The notes: generated from the letters alone by a model not told the origin. A stretch of 22,109 bases of DNA from CAYRPN01 sp964426135 (GCA_964426135.1 CAYRPN010000099.1:1-22109); one strand, 5' to 3'; shown: positions 1-10,706, counted from the stretch's first letter. Made by a program: numbers and translations.

Positions 1-5
1 GCCTG

Positions 6-830
6 TTGTATTCGAGCAAAGACCGCCATATAGTCATGGACGCGCTGGTGAGAAGTGGTTCACCTGCCGCACCGTTCGCCGATCTGCTTCTACATGAACT
101 CGACCATCCGTCGGAGAATCAGCGGTGGTTTGATGGCGCGCGGGCGCTGGCGTCGATCAGTCGCAATAACGCACAGTTAGTGGAGGAACTCTTCGCCAGG
201 CTTGTACATCCAGACGCGCGGATCAGGGGTGGCGCGATTGCATGTCTAGAGTTCACCGGACCGGAACTTGCTGGCCGCGAAACTGATTTCGTCGTCCTCC
301 TTCAGGCGCTCTGTGCACGCCGCGACGATCCTTGTTTCCTGTCCGCAGTGATTGCGCTTGGTGCGGTGGGCCGCGCGCGTGAGGACGTTTCCGATTTTCT
401 GGTCGATCTTGCGAAATCTCGTCCGCCCCAGTTACGCAAATACAGCGCAGGCGAAGGCGAGTACGAATACGACCACACCATGTACGAACGTGCAGCTGCC
501 ATCGATGCGTTGCGTTTCATGACTGCATTTTCGTCAAAGGTAGTTCCGGCGCTTATTGATGCATTCGATTCGTTTGAAGAATATGACCCTGATTGTTCCT
601 ATTCAGGAAATCAGGAGAGGGTGTGCCGATCGCTGCAGGCGTTTGGTTCTGCTGCGGCACCAGCCATCCCGAGACTGATCAAAGAATTGGAGATCGCACT
701 GACAGCCGATGGCGACCGGGAGTATCCGAAGGATGTGGTCTCAGTGCTGAAAGCGATCGGACCCGCGGCGAGCGAAGCAATTGCTGCCAACGAACGCCTT
801 CCTTCAAGTTTTAGTCTCGACGAGGGGTAA
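6..830 (+). CDS. HEAT-repeat protein, possibly 5'-truncated by the window edge
   Basis: The 274-residue product is built from successive paired helices rich in Ala and Leu, typical of HEAT/PBS-lyase-like repeats, for example the segments reading AARALASI-like, GGAIACLEF, AVIALGAVG, AAIDALRFM and VSVLKAIGPAA. Such solenoids are usually protein-binding scaffolds; no catalytic motif is visible. The first usable codon is a TTG at base 6 with no room for a ribosome site, and an in-frame ATG lies at 36, so the true start may be upstream of the window. No signal peptide is seen. It converges on the dihydrouridine synthase gene with only 36 bp between stops. Base composition is less GC-rich than the chaperone genes. 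Specific function is unknown. Confidence 0.75.
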   Translation: MYSSKDRHIVMDALVRSGSPAAPFADLLLHELDHPSENQRWFDGARALASISRNNAQLVEELFARLVHPDARIRGGAIACLEFTGPELAGRETDFVVLLQALCARRDDPCFLSAVIALGAVGRAREDVSDFLVDLAKSRPPQLRKYSAGEGEYEYDHTMYERAAAIDALRFMTAFSSKVVPALIDAFDSFEEYDPDCSYSGNQERVCRSLQAFGSAAAPAIPRLIKELEIALTADGDREYPKDVVSVLKAIGPAASEAIAANERLPSSFSLDEG

Positions 831-866
831 AAGCGGCTGCTTGCTTCTGCCAAATGAAAATGCTTC

Positions 867-1949
867 TCACGTCGTCGTCTCCATCTCCGCCACGTGCTCC
901 TCCCACTTCCACCCCGGCTTCGCCGGTTCGCCGCGCTCGATGCGTTCGATGCCGGCCAGGAAGTGTTCGCGAATCTGCTGAGCGCTGGTCATGGCGTGAA
1001 TGTCCGCCTTCAGGTGCGACCACGGCTGCAGCTGCGCTGAGTACCAACTGATGCGCTGGCGGATCATGGCGACCGCGACGCGCTCGCCGCGGTAGTGCAG
1101 GGCGTTTTCGAAATGCTGGAGCACCAGGCGGGCACGCTCATGTTGCGGCAACGGCGGCAGCAGTTCGCCGGTGCGCAGGTAGTGGGCCGCGTCGCGGAAG
1201 ATCCAAGGCTGGCCCAGCGCGCCGCGGCCGATCATCACGCCGGCGCAGCCTGTCTCGGCCATCATGCGCTTCGCGTCCTGCGCGCTCTTCACATCGCCGT
1301 TGCCGATGACGGGCACGCTCGGGTGCTTCTTCGCCATCGTTTCGACCACGGCACGAATGCAGTCGCGGCCGCTGGTCACCCAGCGGGCGGTGCCGCGGAA
1401 GCGCTGCTCCGTCGTTCGGCCATGCACCGTCACCGCGGCGATACCCACATCCGCGAGCATCGGCGGCAGCACATCGGTGATGAGCTGGCCATCGTCCCAG
1501 CCCAGGCGAATCTTGGCGGTCACCGGCACCTTCACCGCGTTCACGACTTTTTTCGCGACCGCTTCGACCGTGTGCGTCGGATTGCACAGCAGCATGGAGC
1601 CGCCGTTTTTCTTGGTGACCTTATCCACGGGGCAGCCCATGTTGATGTCGATGGTGGTCGCGCCATGCGCCTCAGCCCAGCGCGCCGCCTCCGCCATGAT
1701 GTCGCCGTCGGCGCCGTAAAGCTGCATGCACACGGGCTGATCCTGCGGACACGTCGCCGCCAGCCAGAGCGTCTTGGTGGACTCAGCCAGAATCGCCTGC
1801 GGACAGAGCAGATCGGTGCAAGCGAGGCCGACGCCTCCCGACGGCCCGCGCACCGAGCGCACGATCAGCCGAAACGCCAGATCGCAGTAACCGGCGATCG
1901 GCGCCAGGAGCAGGGGGTTTTCGAGCTGCACGGAGCCGATGCGGAGCAT
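867..1949 (-). CDS. dus: tRNA-dihydrouridine synthase (DusB-like)
   Basis: This 360-residue flavoenzyme is expected to use FMN and NADPH to reduce specific uridines in tRNA to dihydrouridine. The family signatures are in order: the N-terminal LLAPIAGYCDLAFR strand and loop (14-27), the active-site motif INMGCPVDKV (102-111) with the conserved catalytic cysteine at Cys106, KIRLGWDD (146-153), VTVHGRTTEQRF (173-184), and the phosphate-binding GNGD (217-220) and IGRGALGQPWIF (240-251). The C-terminal helical tRNA-binding domain is present, so the length is normal. The motif around Cys106 is closest to DusB, but the subclass is inferred. No clear Shine-Dalgarno precedes the ATG. It lies 92 bp downstream of the PIN gene on the same strand and could be read from its own promoter or by read-through. 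Confidence 0.93.
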   Translation of the reverse strand: MLRIGSVQLENPLLLAPIAGYCDLAFRLIVRSVRGPSGGVGLACTDLLCPQAILAESTKTLWLAATCPQDQPVCMQLYGADGDIMAEAARWAEAHGATTIDINMGCPVDKVTKKNGGSMLLCNPTHTVEAVAKKVVNAVKVPVTAKIRLGWDDGQLITDVLPPMLADVGIAAVTVHGRTTEQRFRGTARWVTSGRDCIRAVVETMAKKHPSVPVIGNGDVKSAQDAKRMMAETGCAGVMIGRGALGQPWIFRDAAHYLRTGELLPPLPQHERARLVLQHFENALHYRGERVAVAMIRQRISWYSAQLQPWSHLKADIHAMTSAQQIREHFLAGIERIERGEPAKPGWKWEEHVAEMETTT

Positions 1950-1972
1950 GGCGGAATTGTAGCGGACGAGGA

Positions 1973-1992
1973 TCTCAAACTTCGTGTTGAGA
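1973..1992 (-). other. Small inverted repeat between the PIN and dus genes
   Basis: A perfect 6-bp inverted repeat (TCTCAA at 1973-1978, TTGAGA at 1987-1992) with an 8-nt loop lies in the 92-bp gap between the PIN stop and the dus start. It has no T-tract on the minus strand and a weak stem, so it is at best an attenuating hairpin. It may be chance. Confidence 0.2.
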
Positions 1993-2041
1993 ACGATGGA
2001 AGAGAATGCTCAACTTTCTCGACTCAGATCATTGCTTCTCA

Positions 2042-2539
2042 TCAGTCGAGCAGAAGTCGGCGAAGGTGGTTGAAGTTGATGACATCGACTCCATGGGCTG
2101 AGAGCACGCTGGAGAGGCGAAAGTCGTCGGTCAACACGAGAAAACGCTCGGCTGCGGCCACCAGGATGCTTGCATCGGTGAGCCCCAGGCGACGGAACTC
2201 CGTATCCAACGCAATCTTGCGGCTTGGTTGATACTTTTCGTCGAGAATCGTGATCAGGTCGGCAAATGACTTCATGGCGCGCTCTCGAACGTTGCCAGGC
2301 AAAAAGTTTGCGAAGCTGTTAATCTCCGCAAGGACCTGAGGTGTCGTGAACATGTGGTCAAATTTGCCGATGTAGTCGCGCAGAAGGCGATAGTCGTCCA
2401 CCGTGAAAACCTCTCTGGTTCGCTTGAATCGCTCGATCAGAGTTTCATCGATCCGCCCAATGAACAGCAGCAAGAGGACGTTCGTGTCAACGAACAGCCC
2501 CAAGTGCCTTCGCCTGCGGCCAGTTGTGCGGATGTTCAT
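2042..2539 (-). CDS. PIN-domain protein (putative ribonuclease)
   Basis: The product is 165 residues, the usual size of a single PIN domain. These domains are Mg2+-dependent single-strand RNA nucleases, often VapC-type toxins. The four acidic active-site positions can be placed: Asp18 in FVDTN, Glu72 in LAEINSF, Asp122 in LTDASIL and Asp138/139 in LTDDF. A basic RRRR patch precedes the first strand. The ATG at 2539 is chosen because it overlaps the stop of the upstream small gene by 4 bp (ATGA), implying translational coupling; an upstream extension would run through that gene. The PIN family and active site are secure. Whether it is a toxin is inference, since the partner does not resemble a known VapB-type antitoxin. 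Confidence 0.85.
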   Translation of the reverse strand: MNIRTTGRRRRHLGLFVDTNVLLLLFIGRIDETLIERFKRTREVFTVDDYRLLRDYIGKFDHMFTTPQVLAEINSFANFLPGNVRERAMKSFADLITILDEKYQPSRKIALDTEFRRLGLTDASILVAAAERFLVLTDDFRLSSVLSAHGVDVINFNHLRRLLLD

Positions 2540-2862
2540 TCTGGGACCCGGATCTTCATCTTGCGGACATTGCCCGTGGTCGCATCGACCTGGATCGACT
2601 TGAAAACCCTGTCGGCTTCGCTTTGGAGCTTTGCGGCGATGCGGCCCGGCGAGCGTGTGGGATGAATGAAACTCATCGTGATGAACCACGCATGGTCTTC
2701 GCCGGGTGCCTCGACTTCCTCAAGCCGAAGCGATCGTTGAATCGACAAGCCGAACCAGTCAATGAGAGCTGACTTTGCTGCCGTGATGGCTTTCTTGACG
2801 TCGAGCATAAAGAATCCTGCATTTGCTGTCACGATTCTATCGATCATCTCGTCCACCGCCAA
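2536..2862 (-). CDS. Small unknown protein coupled to the PIN gene
   Basis: This 108-residue protein is not recognised. It has an N-terminal amphipathic helical part (DMIDRIV-like, then DVKKAITAAKSALIDWFGL) followed by a short strand-rich part containing HAWFITMSFIHPT and a basic C-terminus ending RKMKIRVPE. No signal peptide, membrane segment or helix-turn-helix motif is obvious. Its start lies 3 bp beyond the clpB stop and its stop overlaps the PIN start by 4 bp, so it is read as the third gene of the dnaJ-clpB operon. Position and size fit a partner or antitoxin for the PIN protein, but this rests on context only. Internal Met codons near residues 6 and 19 are alternative starts. Confidence 0.7.
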   Translation of the reverse strand: MAVDEMIDRIVTANAGFFMLDVKKAITAAKSALIDWFGLSIQRSLRLEEVEAPGEDHAWFITMSFIHPTRSPGRIAAKLQSEADRVFKSIQVDATTGNVRKMKIRVPE

Positions 2863-2865
2863 TCA

Positions 2866-5562
<2,697 letters not shown>

Positions 5563-5573
5563 GGTGTATCCAA

Positions 5574-5600
5574 TCGCAAATCTCAAATTTGAAATTTCAA
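5574..5600. repeat. AT-rich self-complementary spacer between dnaJ and clpB
   Basis: The short spacer has runs of ATCTCAAATTTGAAATTTC-like sequence, including the palindrome TGAAATTTCA, in a genome region that is otherwise GC-rich. Read on the minus strand it would add the residues FEISNLRFAI in front of ClpB. From general knowledge, similar AT-rich units recur in intergenic regions of planctomycete genomes. No function can be shown. Confidence 0.4.
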
Positions 5601-5603
5601 AAC

Positions 5604-6641
5604 TCAAACCGTTCGCGGTTCGAACTTCGATGCCTGCTTTAACTTTTCGAACAAGTCGCGTTCCTCATCCGTCAGCGTCTTGGGCACGGCGATGAGGATG
5701 CGTACGAACAGGTCGCCGCGATCGCCGCCTTTCGTCCCGCGTATTGGCATGCCCTTGCCGCGCAGGCGCAGCTTCTGGCCGCTGGACGCGCCGGGCGGGA
5801 TCGAGAGGGACACGGGACCGTCAAGCGTGGGCACATCCACCTTCGCGCCCAGCGCCGCTTCCCACGGCGTGATCTTCACATCGGTGCTCAGGTCCGCGCT
5901 GCCCGGCACAACTTCGTAGCGCGGATGCGGCGTGAGCTTGACGCGCAGGAGCAGATCACCTGCCGGCGCGCCGTTCTCGCCAGGCTGGCCCTGACCTGCG
6001 AGGCGGATGGTGGAGCCGTCGGTGACGCCGGGGGGAATCTTGACGCGGAGGCTGCGGGGGCCGGTGGCGCTGAACTCGCCGGCCCCGGGGACACTGGGCT
6101 GCAGCGAGATATCGCGGGCGGCTCCGTGGCAGGCGTCTTCGAGGGTGATGGTGATCTGCGCTTCGATGTCGCTGCCTCTGGCCGGTGACCGGCGTGCCCG
6201 CGCCTTGCCGCCGCTGCGCCTTCCGCCGATGTTCTCGAACATGTCTTCCACGTTGACGCCGCCGCCGCCGCGCTGGCCTCGTGCGCCTCGTCCGAAGAAG
6301 GCCTCGAAGAAGTCGGAGAAATCGCCGCCGCTGAAGTTGAAGCCGCCGGCACCTCCGCCTTGGCCGCCGACGTCCGCATGCTCCCATCCCGGCGGCGCCT
6401 TGAATTCCTGGCCTTCTTTGTAGTTGGCGCCGAGCTCGTCGTACCGCTGCCGCTTGTCCGGATCAGACAGCACCTCGTACGCTTCGCTCGCCTGCTTGAA
6501 CTTTTTCTCCGCGTCGGGGGCTTTGTTGACGTCGGGGTGAAACTGCTTGGCGAGCTTGCGGTAAGCGCGCTGGATCTCGTCCTTGCTCGCGTTGCGGGGG
6601 ACGCCGAGGGTCTCGTAATAATCCTGGAACTTAACGGGCAT
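5604..6641 (-). CDS. cbpA: DnaJ-family co-chaperone without zinc finger (CbpA-like)
   Basis: This 345-residue J-protein should stimulate DnaK ATPase and deliver clients. The J domain occupies about residues 7-72 with HPD at 35-37. A Gly/Phe-rich region follows (91-138, FNFSGGDFSDFFEAFFG), then a short basic stretch (RARRSPARG), then two beta-barrel C-terminal domains (about 157-320: VKIPPGVTDGSTIRLAGQG and LSIPPGASSGQKLRLRGKG). The four CxxCxGxG motifs of canonical DnaJ are absent, so this is a type II J-protein like CbpA. The start at MPVKFQDYY fits the J-domain boundary; an in-frame start 48 bp upstream would add an unrelated leader. It is the first gene of an apparent operon with clpB, which suits shared heat-stress use. 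No CIRCE operator was found upstream. Confidence 0.93.
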   Translation of the reverse strand: MPVKFQDYYETLGVPRNASKDEIQRAYRKLAKQFHPDVNKAPDAEKKFKQASEAYEVLSDPDKRQRYDELGANYKEGQEFKAPPGWEHADVGGQGGGAGGFNFSGGDFSDFFEAFFGRGARGQRGGGGVNVEDMFENIGGRRSGGKARARRSPARGSDIEAQITITLEDACHGAARDISLQPSVPGAGEFSATGPRSLRVKIPPGVTDGSTIRLAGQGQPGENGAPAGDLLLRVKLTPHPRYEVVPGSADLSTDVKITPWEAALGAKVDVPTLDGPVSLSIPPGASSGQKLRLRGKGMPIRGTKGGDRGDLFVRILIAVPKTLTDEERDLFEKLKQASKFEPRTV

Positions 6642-7030
6642 AGGTTGGTTTCCCGAACCAAAAAAGGGTGCAAACGGCAGACCGGCCACCTCGCCGGTTT
6701 CGGCCTCCTAATGAAGTGTAGGACAACTGCAGGCTGACAAATCAGCCATCAGGGATTGTCGCAATTGCCGGTATGGCAGGGTTGAAGGATGAGCCGTCAG
6801 GGAACAGCCGTCGGCCCTCAGCTTTCGACCGTTGGCCGCAGCGCGCCTAGCGTTGAAGCTTCTCGTTTTTTGGCTGATGGCTGATGGCGGAAAGGCGATG
6901 GCTCCCAGCTGGCGGCTTTCAGCCCGCGACAGGACGCCCGCTTTCGGGTAAAAGGATGGGGCGGGGCAACGTGTTCTCAAAGGCTGAAGGCCATCTGTCG
7001 CGTGATCTCTTTTTGTCCGAGGAGTCTTTC
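6642..7030. promoter_or_regulatory. 389-bp divergent spacer between dnaJ and the GspE-type gene
   Basis: Both flanking genes start here, so promoters must lie in this stretch, but no box pair is convincing. On the minus strand a TACACT (6715-6720) follows a TTGTCA (6735-6740) with a spacing of only 14. A 6-bp inverted repeat (ACCGGC 6681-6686, GCCGGT 6693-6698) lies in the presumed dnaJ leader. A longer-range 12-bp perfect inverted repeat is present at 6741-6752 and 6874-6885 (core CAGCCATCAG and its complement), with CTGATGG reiterated at the right arm. A strong GAGGAG site (7019-7024) precedes the GspE start. Confidence 0.4.
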
Positions 7031-8359
7031 ATGTCGCAGTTCATCGCCACACCCATCCCGGCTTCCGCTCGCCCTGCAGCACCGGCAGACGACCGCCCGC
7101 AGAACCGCCCGATCCGCGAGGATCTGACTCACCTGCTGGTGAACGAACTGAACGCCAGCCCGCAGGCCGCCACCGCCAGCGAGGCCCAGCTCGCCGCCAT
7201 GGCCGATGCTCTGATCCGCGACGCCCACCGCGAACGCGCCACCGATGTCCACCTCGATCCGCAGTCCGGCGGCTACCGCGTCCGCATGCGCATCGACGGC
7301 ATCCTCCACGATGGCGCCCTGCTCACGCTCAGTCAGGGCGGCCGGCTGATGAACCAGTTCAAGACCATGGCCGACCTCGACCCCGTGCAGACCTTTTTCC
7401 CGCAGGAAGCCCGGCGAACCTACGAAACCGAAACCGGCAACATCGATCTCCGCGTCACCGTCGCCCCCTGCATCAACGGCACCAAGCTCGCCATCCGCAT
7501 GCTCGATCCCGAAACGGTCGAGCATCACATCAACGACCTGGGCCTCGATGAACACAGCCTCACCGATCTGCGCGCCTGGCTCGATGACATGCACGGCATG
7601 TTCCTCGTCTCAGGCCCCACCGGCAGCGGCAAAACCACCACGCTCTATTCGCTGCTCCACGAACTGAAAATCAAATCGCGAAACGTCCTGACCATCGAAG
7701 ACCCCGTCGAGTACCAGATCGACGGCATCAACCAGATTCAGGTGGACGAACGCCACGGCCTGACCTTTGCCGAGGGATTGAAGGTCATGCTCCGCCTCGA
7801 TCCGGACTACCTCATGGTGGGCGAGATTCGCGACGGCGAGTCGGCGCGGATCGCGGTGGATGCCTCGAACAAGGGCCGCGTGCTGATGAGCACGATCCAC
7901 TCGGTGGATGCCGTGGGCGCGGTGACGGCCCTGCGCAACTGGGGCCTGCGCGATCACGAACTGGCGACGTGCCTTTCACTGGTGGTCACGCAGCGCCTGG
8001 TGCGCACGCTGTGCCCGCACTGCCGGCAGCCCGGCACCCCGACGGATGCGGAGCGGAAATGGCTCGACGCCGCCCGATTCAAAGTGCCCGAGCAGGTCTG
8101 GCATCCGCGCGGCTGCGACAAGTGCAGCGGCATCGGCTACCGCGGCCGCACCGGTGTGTTCGAGGTCTGGCACCTGGGCGAGGACGACTACTCGCTCATC
8201 CTCGCCCACGCCGACGACCACACGATCCGCCAGCACCTGGCGATCAAGGGTCACCGCTCGATGGCGCACGCCGCGCTGGAGAAGGCGGCGCAAGGCATCA
8301 CCAGCCTGGCGGAATTGAAAGCGTTCAGCGGGTTTACGCTGCCGGTGGTCAGAAGGTGA
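7031..8359 (+). CDS. GspE/PilB-type secretion or pilus ATPase, orphan
   Basis: The 442-residue protein belongs to the type II secretion/type IV pilus assembly ATPases, which power pseudopilus or pilus extension at the inner membrane. An N2-like domain (about 50-190) contains the DAHRERATDVHLDPQ motif. It is followed by Walker A GPTGSGKT (195-202), the Asp box EDPVEYQ, Walker B region DPDYLMVGEIRD (257-268), the His box MSTIHSVDA, and the zinc-binding pair CPHC...CDKC before GYRGRTGVFEV. The start at 7031 is supported by GAGGAG six bases upstream; an upstream in-frame ATG at 6884 would give a non-homologous leader. The N-terminal MshEN/N1 domain of full-length PilB is missing. No pilin, GspF or secretin gene is nearby, so its machine must be encoded elsewhere. 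Confidence 0.92.
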   Translation: MSQFIATPIPASARPAAPADDRPQNRPIREDLTHLLVNELNASPQAATASEAQLAAMADALIRDAHRERATDVHLDPQSGGYRVRMRIDGILHDGALLTLSQGGRLMNQFKTMADLDPVQTFFPQEARRTYETETGNIDLRVTVAPCINGTKLAIRMLDPETVEHHINDLGLDEHSLTDLRAWLDDMHGMFLVSGPTGSGKTTTLYSLLHELKIKSRNVLTIEDPVEYQIDGINQIQVDERHGLTFAEGLKVMLRLDPDYLMVGEIRDGESARIAVDASNKGRVLMSTIHSVDAVGAVTALRNWGLRDHELATCLSLVVTQRLVRTLCPHCRQPGTPTDAERKWLDAARFKVPEQVWHPRGCDKCSGIGYRGRTGVFEVWHLGEDDYSLILAHADDHTIRQHLAIKGHRSMAHAALEKAAQGITSLAELKAFSGFTLPVVRR

Positions 8360-8367
8360 GAGGAGGC

Positions 8368-8399
8368 GGGGGGCGGGGTTCGGGGTTCCGGGTTGGGGG
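8368..8399 (+). other. Potential G-quadruplex directly after the GspE-type gene
   Basis: Runs of 6, 4, 4, 3 and 5 guanines are separated by loops of 1 to 4 bases, beginning 9 bp past the stop codon. The pattern satisfies the usual G3+ four-run rule on the sense strand, so it could fold in the mRNA 3' end or in single-stranded DNA. Confidence 0.6.
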
Positions 8400-8456
8400 T
8401 TTGCAGTTGTGCGTTGGCTTGCGGATTTTTGGTGTCGACCCGCGATGGGGGTCCCC

Positions 8457-8532
8457 GTTTAGCGACGCGGCTTGCCGCGCTCCGGCGGTTCACCTTCATC
8501 GCGCGGAAACGGGGCAAGCCCCGTCGCTAAAC
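8457..8532. repeat. Twin-arm palindromic repeat, copy 1
   Basis: The left arm (8457-8478) begins GTTTAGCGAC and continues GCGGCTTGCCGC. The right arm (8511-8532) is its reverse complement at 20 of 22 positions, ending GTCGCTAAAC. Each arm contains its own 12-bp palindrome (GCGGCTTGCCGC on the left, GGGGCAAGCCCC on the right). About 30 bases separate the arms. A related copy lies at 13141-13217, so this is a dispersed intergenic family. Confidence 0.8.
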
Positions 8533-8749
8533 GCCACCATTGTTGAACCTCGACATTGCCGGCATCGCGCGTGGCTCGTTCTGAACCGGCCGCGCCCCGG
8601 CTAACCATCGCGCATCGCGCCGCAATGTCGCGGGATCGCTGCGGGTTCCGTTGCGACTTTCCAACCGCCGCCGCTCGACTTGCGGGCATTCATTGGACGA
8701 AGGCCCGTAGCGACTGTCGGCGTCGGGTTCCTTATTGGTGGAGTTCTCC

Positions 8750-10612
8750 ATGCTCATGCGACTACTTGCGTTCGCTCTGATCGTCGGCTGCACGGCTCCC
8801 GTGCACGCTCAACTCAACAAGACCCCCGCGCCCGGCAAGTACCTCAAGCCCGACGAAACCGCCAAGGCGATGGTGTTGCCCGAGGGTTTCCGCGTGCAGG
8901 TTTTTGCGGGTGAGCCGGACGTCGTCCAGCCCATCGCCTACGCCCAGGACGAGCGCGGCCGACTGTGGGTGATCGAGAATTTCTCCTACCCCGAATGGAA
9001 GAAGGAAGGCAAGGATCGCGTCGTCATCCTCGAAGACACCAACGGCGACGGCAAGTTCGACACGAAGAAAATCTTCTGGGAAAAGGGCAACTTCGCCAGC
9101 GGCATCGCGGTGGGCTTCGGCGGTGTCTACGTCGGCTCGCCGCCGAACCTGCTCTTCATCCCTGACCGCGATCGCGACGACAAGCCCGATGGCGAGCCGG
9201 AGATTCTGCTCGACGGCTGGGGCTGGCACGACACGCACGAAACGCTCAACAGTTTCATCTGGGGCCCCGACGGCTGGCTCTACGGCTGCCAGGGCGTGTT
9301 CACGCACAGCAAGCCCGGCAAGCCCGGCACGCCGGAGGCGGAGCGGACGCCGGTGAACGCCGCGGTCTGGCGCTGGCATCCGACGAAGAAGGAGTTCGAG
9401 GTCTTCGCCGAGGGCGGCAGCAACCAGTGGGGCGTGGACTTCAACGACCACGGCCAGGCGTTCATGACCGCCTGCGTCATCCCGCACATCTTCCACATCA
9501 TCCAGGGCGGGCGCTACCACCGGCAGGGCGGGCAACACAATAATCCCAACACCTACGCTGACTTGAAAACCATCCGCACGCACAACCACTTCGCCGCTGC
9601 GTTCGCCGGTTGCATGATTTATCTGGGCGACCAGTTCCCCGCGCAGTACCGCAATCAGTGCTTCATGAACAACATCCACGCCAGCAAAGTCCACATCGAC
9701 TGGCTGGAACGCAAGGGCTCCGGCTACTCCGCGAAGTTCGGCCCGCACGACCGCGCACCCGATGGCAAGAACAAAGATGATCGCGGCGCCGGCTTCATCA
9801 ACAACGGCGACAAGTGGGTGCGCGGGTTGTACCTCGCGCTGGCGCCCGATGGCGGCGTCTACTTGAATGACTGGTACGACCAGCGCCCGTGCCACCAGCT
9901 TCGGCCACACGATCAGGACATGGAGTTCAAGACCGGCCGCATTTACAAAATCAGCTACGTGAAGGACGGCGAGCCAAAGCCGGTGACGAACATCGACCTG
10001 AGCAAAGCAGGCGACGAGGAACTGGTGAAGATGCAGTTGCATCCGAACGACTGGTGGGTCCGGCAGGCGCGGCGGGTGCTTCAGGAGCGGGCGACGATGC
10101 CCCGGCTGCGGGCCAAGGCTCCCAACCCGAAGGTGAAAGAAGGACTCGTCGAGATGCTGCGCAAGACCGAGGACGCGACGCGGCAACTGCGGGCGATGTG
10201 GACGCTGCACGCGGCCGAACTGTTGGACGAGACGCTCGTGCTCGAATGCCTGGGCAGCAAAGAGGAACACATCCGTGCCTGGGCGATCCAATGCGAACTG
10301 GAGGATCGCAAGGCCTCCGACGCGGTGCTCGCCAAGTTCGCGGCGCTGGCGAAGGATGATCCTTCCCCCGTCGTGCGCCTCTACCTCGCCAGCGGTTGCC
10401 AGCGGCTGCCGCTGGAGAAGCGCTGGGCGATCGTGGAGGAGTTGGTGAAGCACGAAGTAGACAAGGACGACCAGAACTTGCCGCTGCTTTACTGGTACGC
10501 GATCGAGCCGCTGTGTGCCGCGGACAAGGCGCGGGCGCTGAAGTTGGCGACGACGAGCAAGATTCCGCAGGTGACTCAGTTCATCGCGAGGCGAGTGGCG
10601 GGGGTGAAGTAA
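8750..10612 (+). CDS. PVC-type membrane-bound dehydrogenase-like protein, no haem domain
   Basis: The 620-residue exported protein resembles the putative membrane-bound dehydrogenase domain of Planctomycetes and Verrucomicrobia (TIGR02604-type). This beta-propeller is built from repeats such as GRLWVIENFSYPEW, ILEDTNGDGKFDTKKIF, GVYVGSPPNLLFIPD and GPDGWLYGCQG. The substrate is unknown; sugar or alcohol oxidation coupled to cytochrome is usually proposed. The N-terminus is a signal sequence with two readings: lipobox LIVGC (Cys14) or signal peptidase I cleavage after VHA (20). The ATG at 8750 follows GGTGGAG by six bases. From about residue 426 the protein turns into helical HEAT-like repeats and stops without the C-terminal CxxCH domain that usually completes this architecture. 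That haem domain is in the gene at 11252, beyond a toxin-antitoxin pair. Confidence 0.85.
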   Translation: MLMRLLAFALIVGCTAPVHAQLNKTPAPGKYLKPDETAKAMVLPEGFRVQVFAGEPDVVQPIAYAQDERGRLWVIENFSYPEWKKEGKDRVVILEDTNGDGKFDTKKIFWEKGNFASGIAVGFGGVYVGSPPNLLFIPDRDRDDKPDGEPEILLDGWGWHDTHETLNSFIWGPDGWLYGCQGVFTHSKPGKPGTPEAERTPVNAAVWRWHPTKKEFEVFAEGGSNQWGVDFNDHGQAFMTACVIPHIFHIIQGGRYHRQGGQHNNPNTYADLKTIRTHNHFAAAFAGCMIYLGDQFPAQYRNQCFMNNIHASKVHIDWLERKGSGYSAKFGPHDRAPDGKNKDDRGAGFINNGDKWVRGLYLALAPDGGVYLNDWYDQRPCHQLRPHDQDMEFKTGRIYKISYVKDGEPKPVTNIDLSKAGDEELVKMQLHPNDWWVRQARRVLQERATMPRLRAKAPNPKVKEGLVEMLRKTEDATRQLRAMWTLHAAELLDETLVLECLGSKEEHIRAWAIQCELEDRKASDAVLAKFAALAKDDPSPVVRLYLASGCQRLPLEKRWAIVEELVKHEVDKDDQNLPLLYWYAIEPLCAADKARALKLATTSKIPQVTQFIARRVAGVK

Positions 10613-10706
10613 GGCAGAGTCGGCGCGCTCATCTCGGCTCACGCGGATGATCATTGACTTCGTATTGCCGCGTTGGGAAAATGAACTGGTCCTTTGGAGC
10701 GGAGCC

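Larger units (their letters stand above)
8360..8749. other. 390-bp gap holding a G-run, repeat copy 1 and an inverted repeat
   Basis: No coding sequence is supported here. It contains, in order, five G-runs at 8368-8399, the twin-arm repeat at 8457-8532, and a 9-bp perfect inverted repeat (CGACATTGC 8551-8559, complement 8622-8630) around a GC-rich core. The last 120 bp lead to the GGTGGAG ribosome site (8737-8743) of the PVC dehydrogenase gene. No recognisable -35/-10 pair was found. Confidence 0.5.

Noticed and set aside
1095..2231. 378-codon open frame on the plus strand
   Set aside because: It is antisense to dus and part of the PIN gene; the product is rich in Arg, His and Ala and shows no family motif.
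6642..6900. CIRCE operator upstream of dnaJ
   Set aside because: The GAGTGCTAA half-site and its inverted partner are absent.
8457..8532. CRISPR repeat unit
   Set aside because: There is only one inverted unit at the site, with no regularly spaced direct repeats or cas genes.
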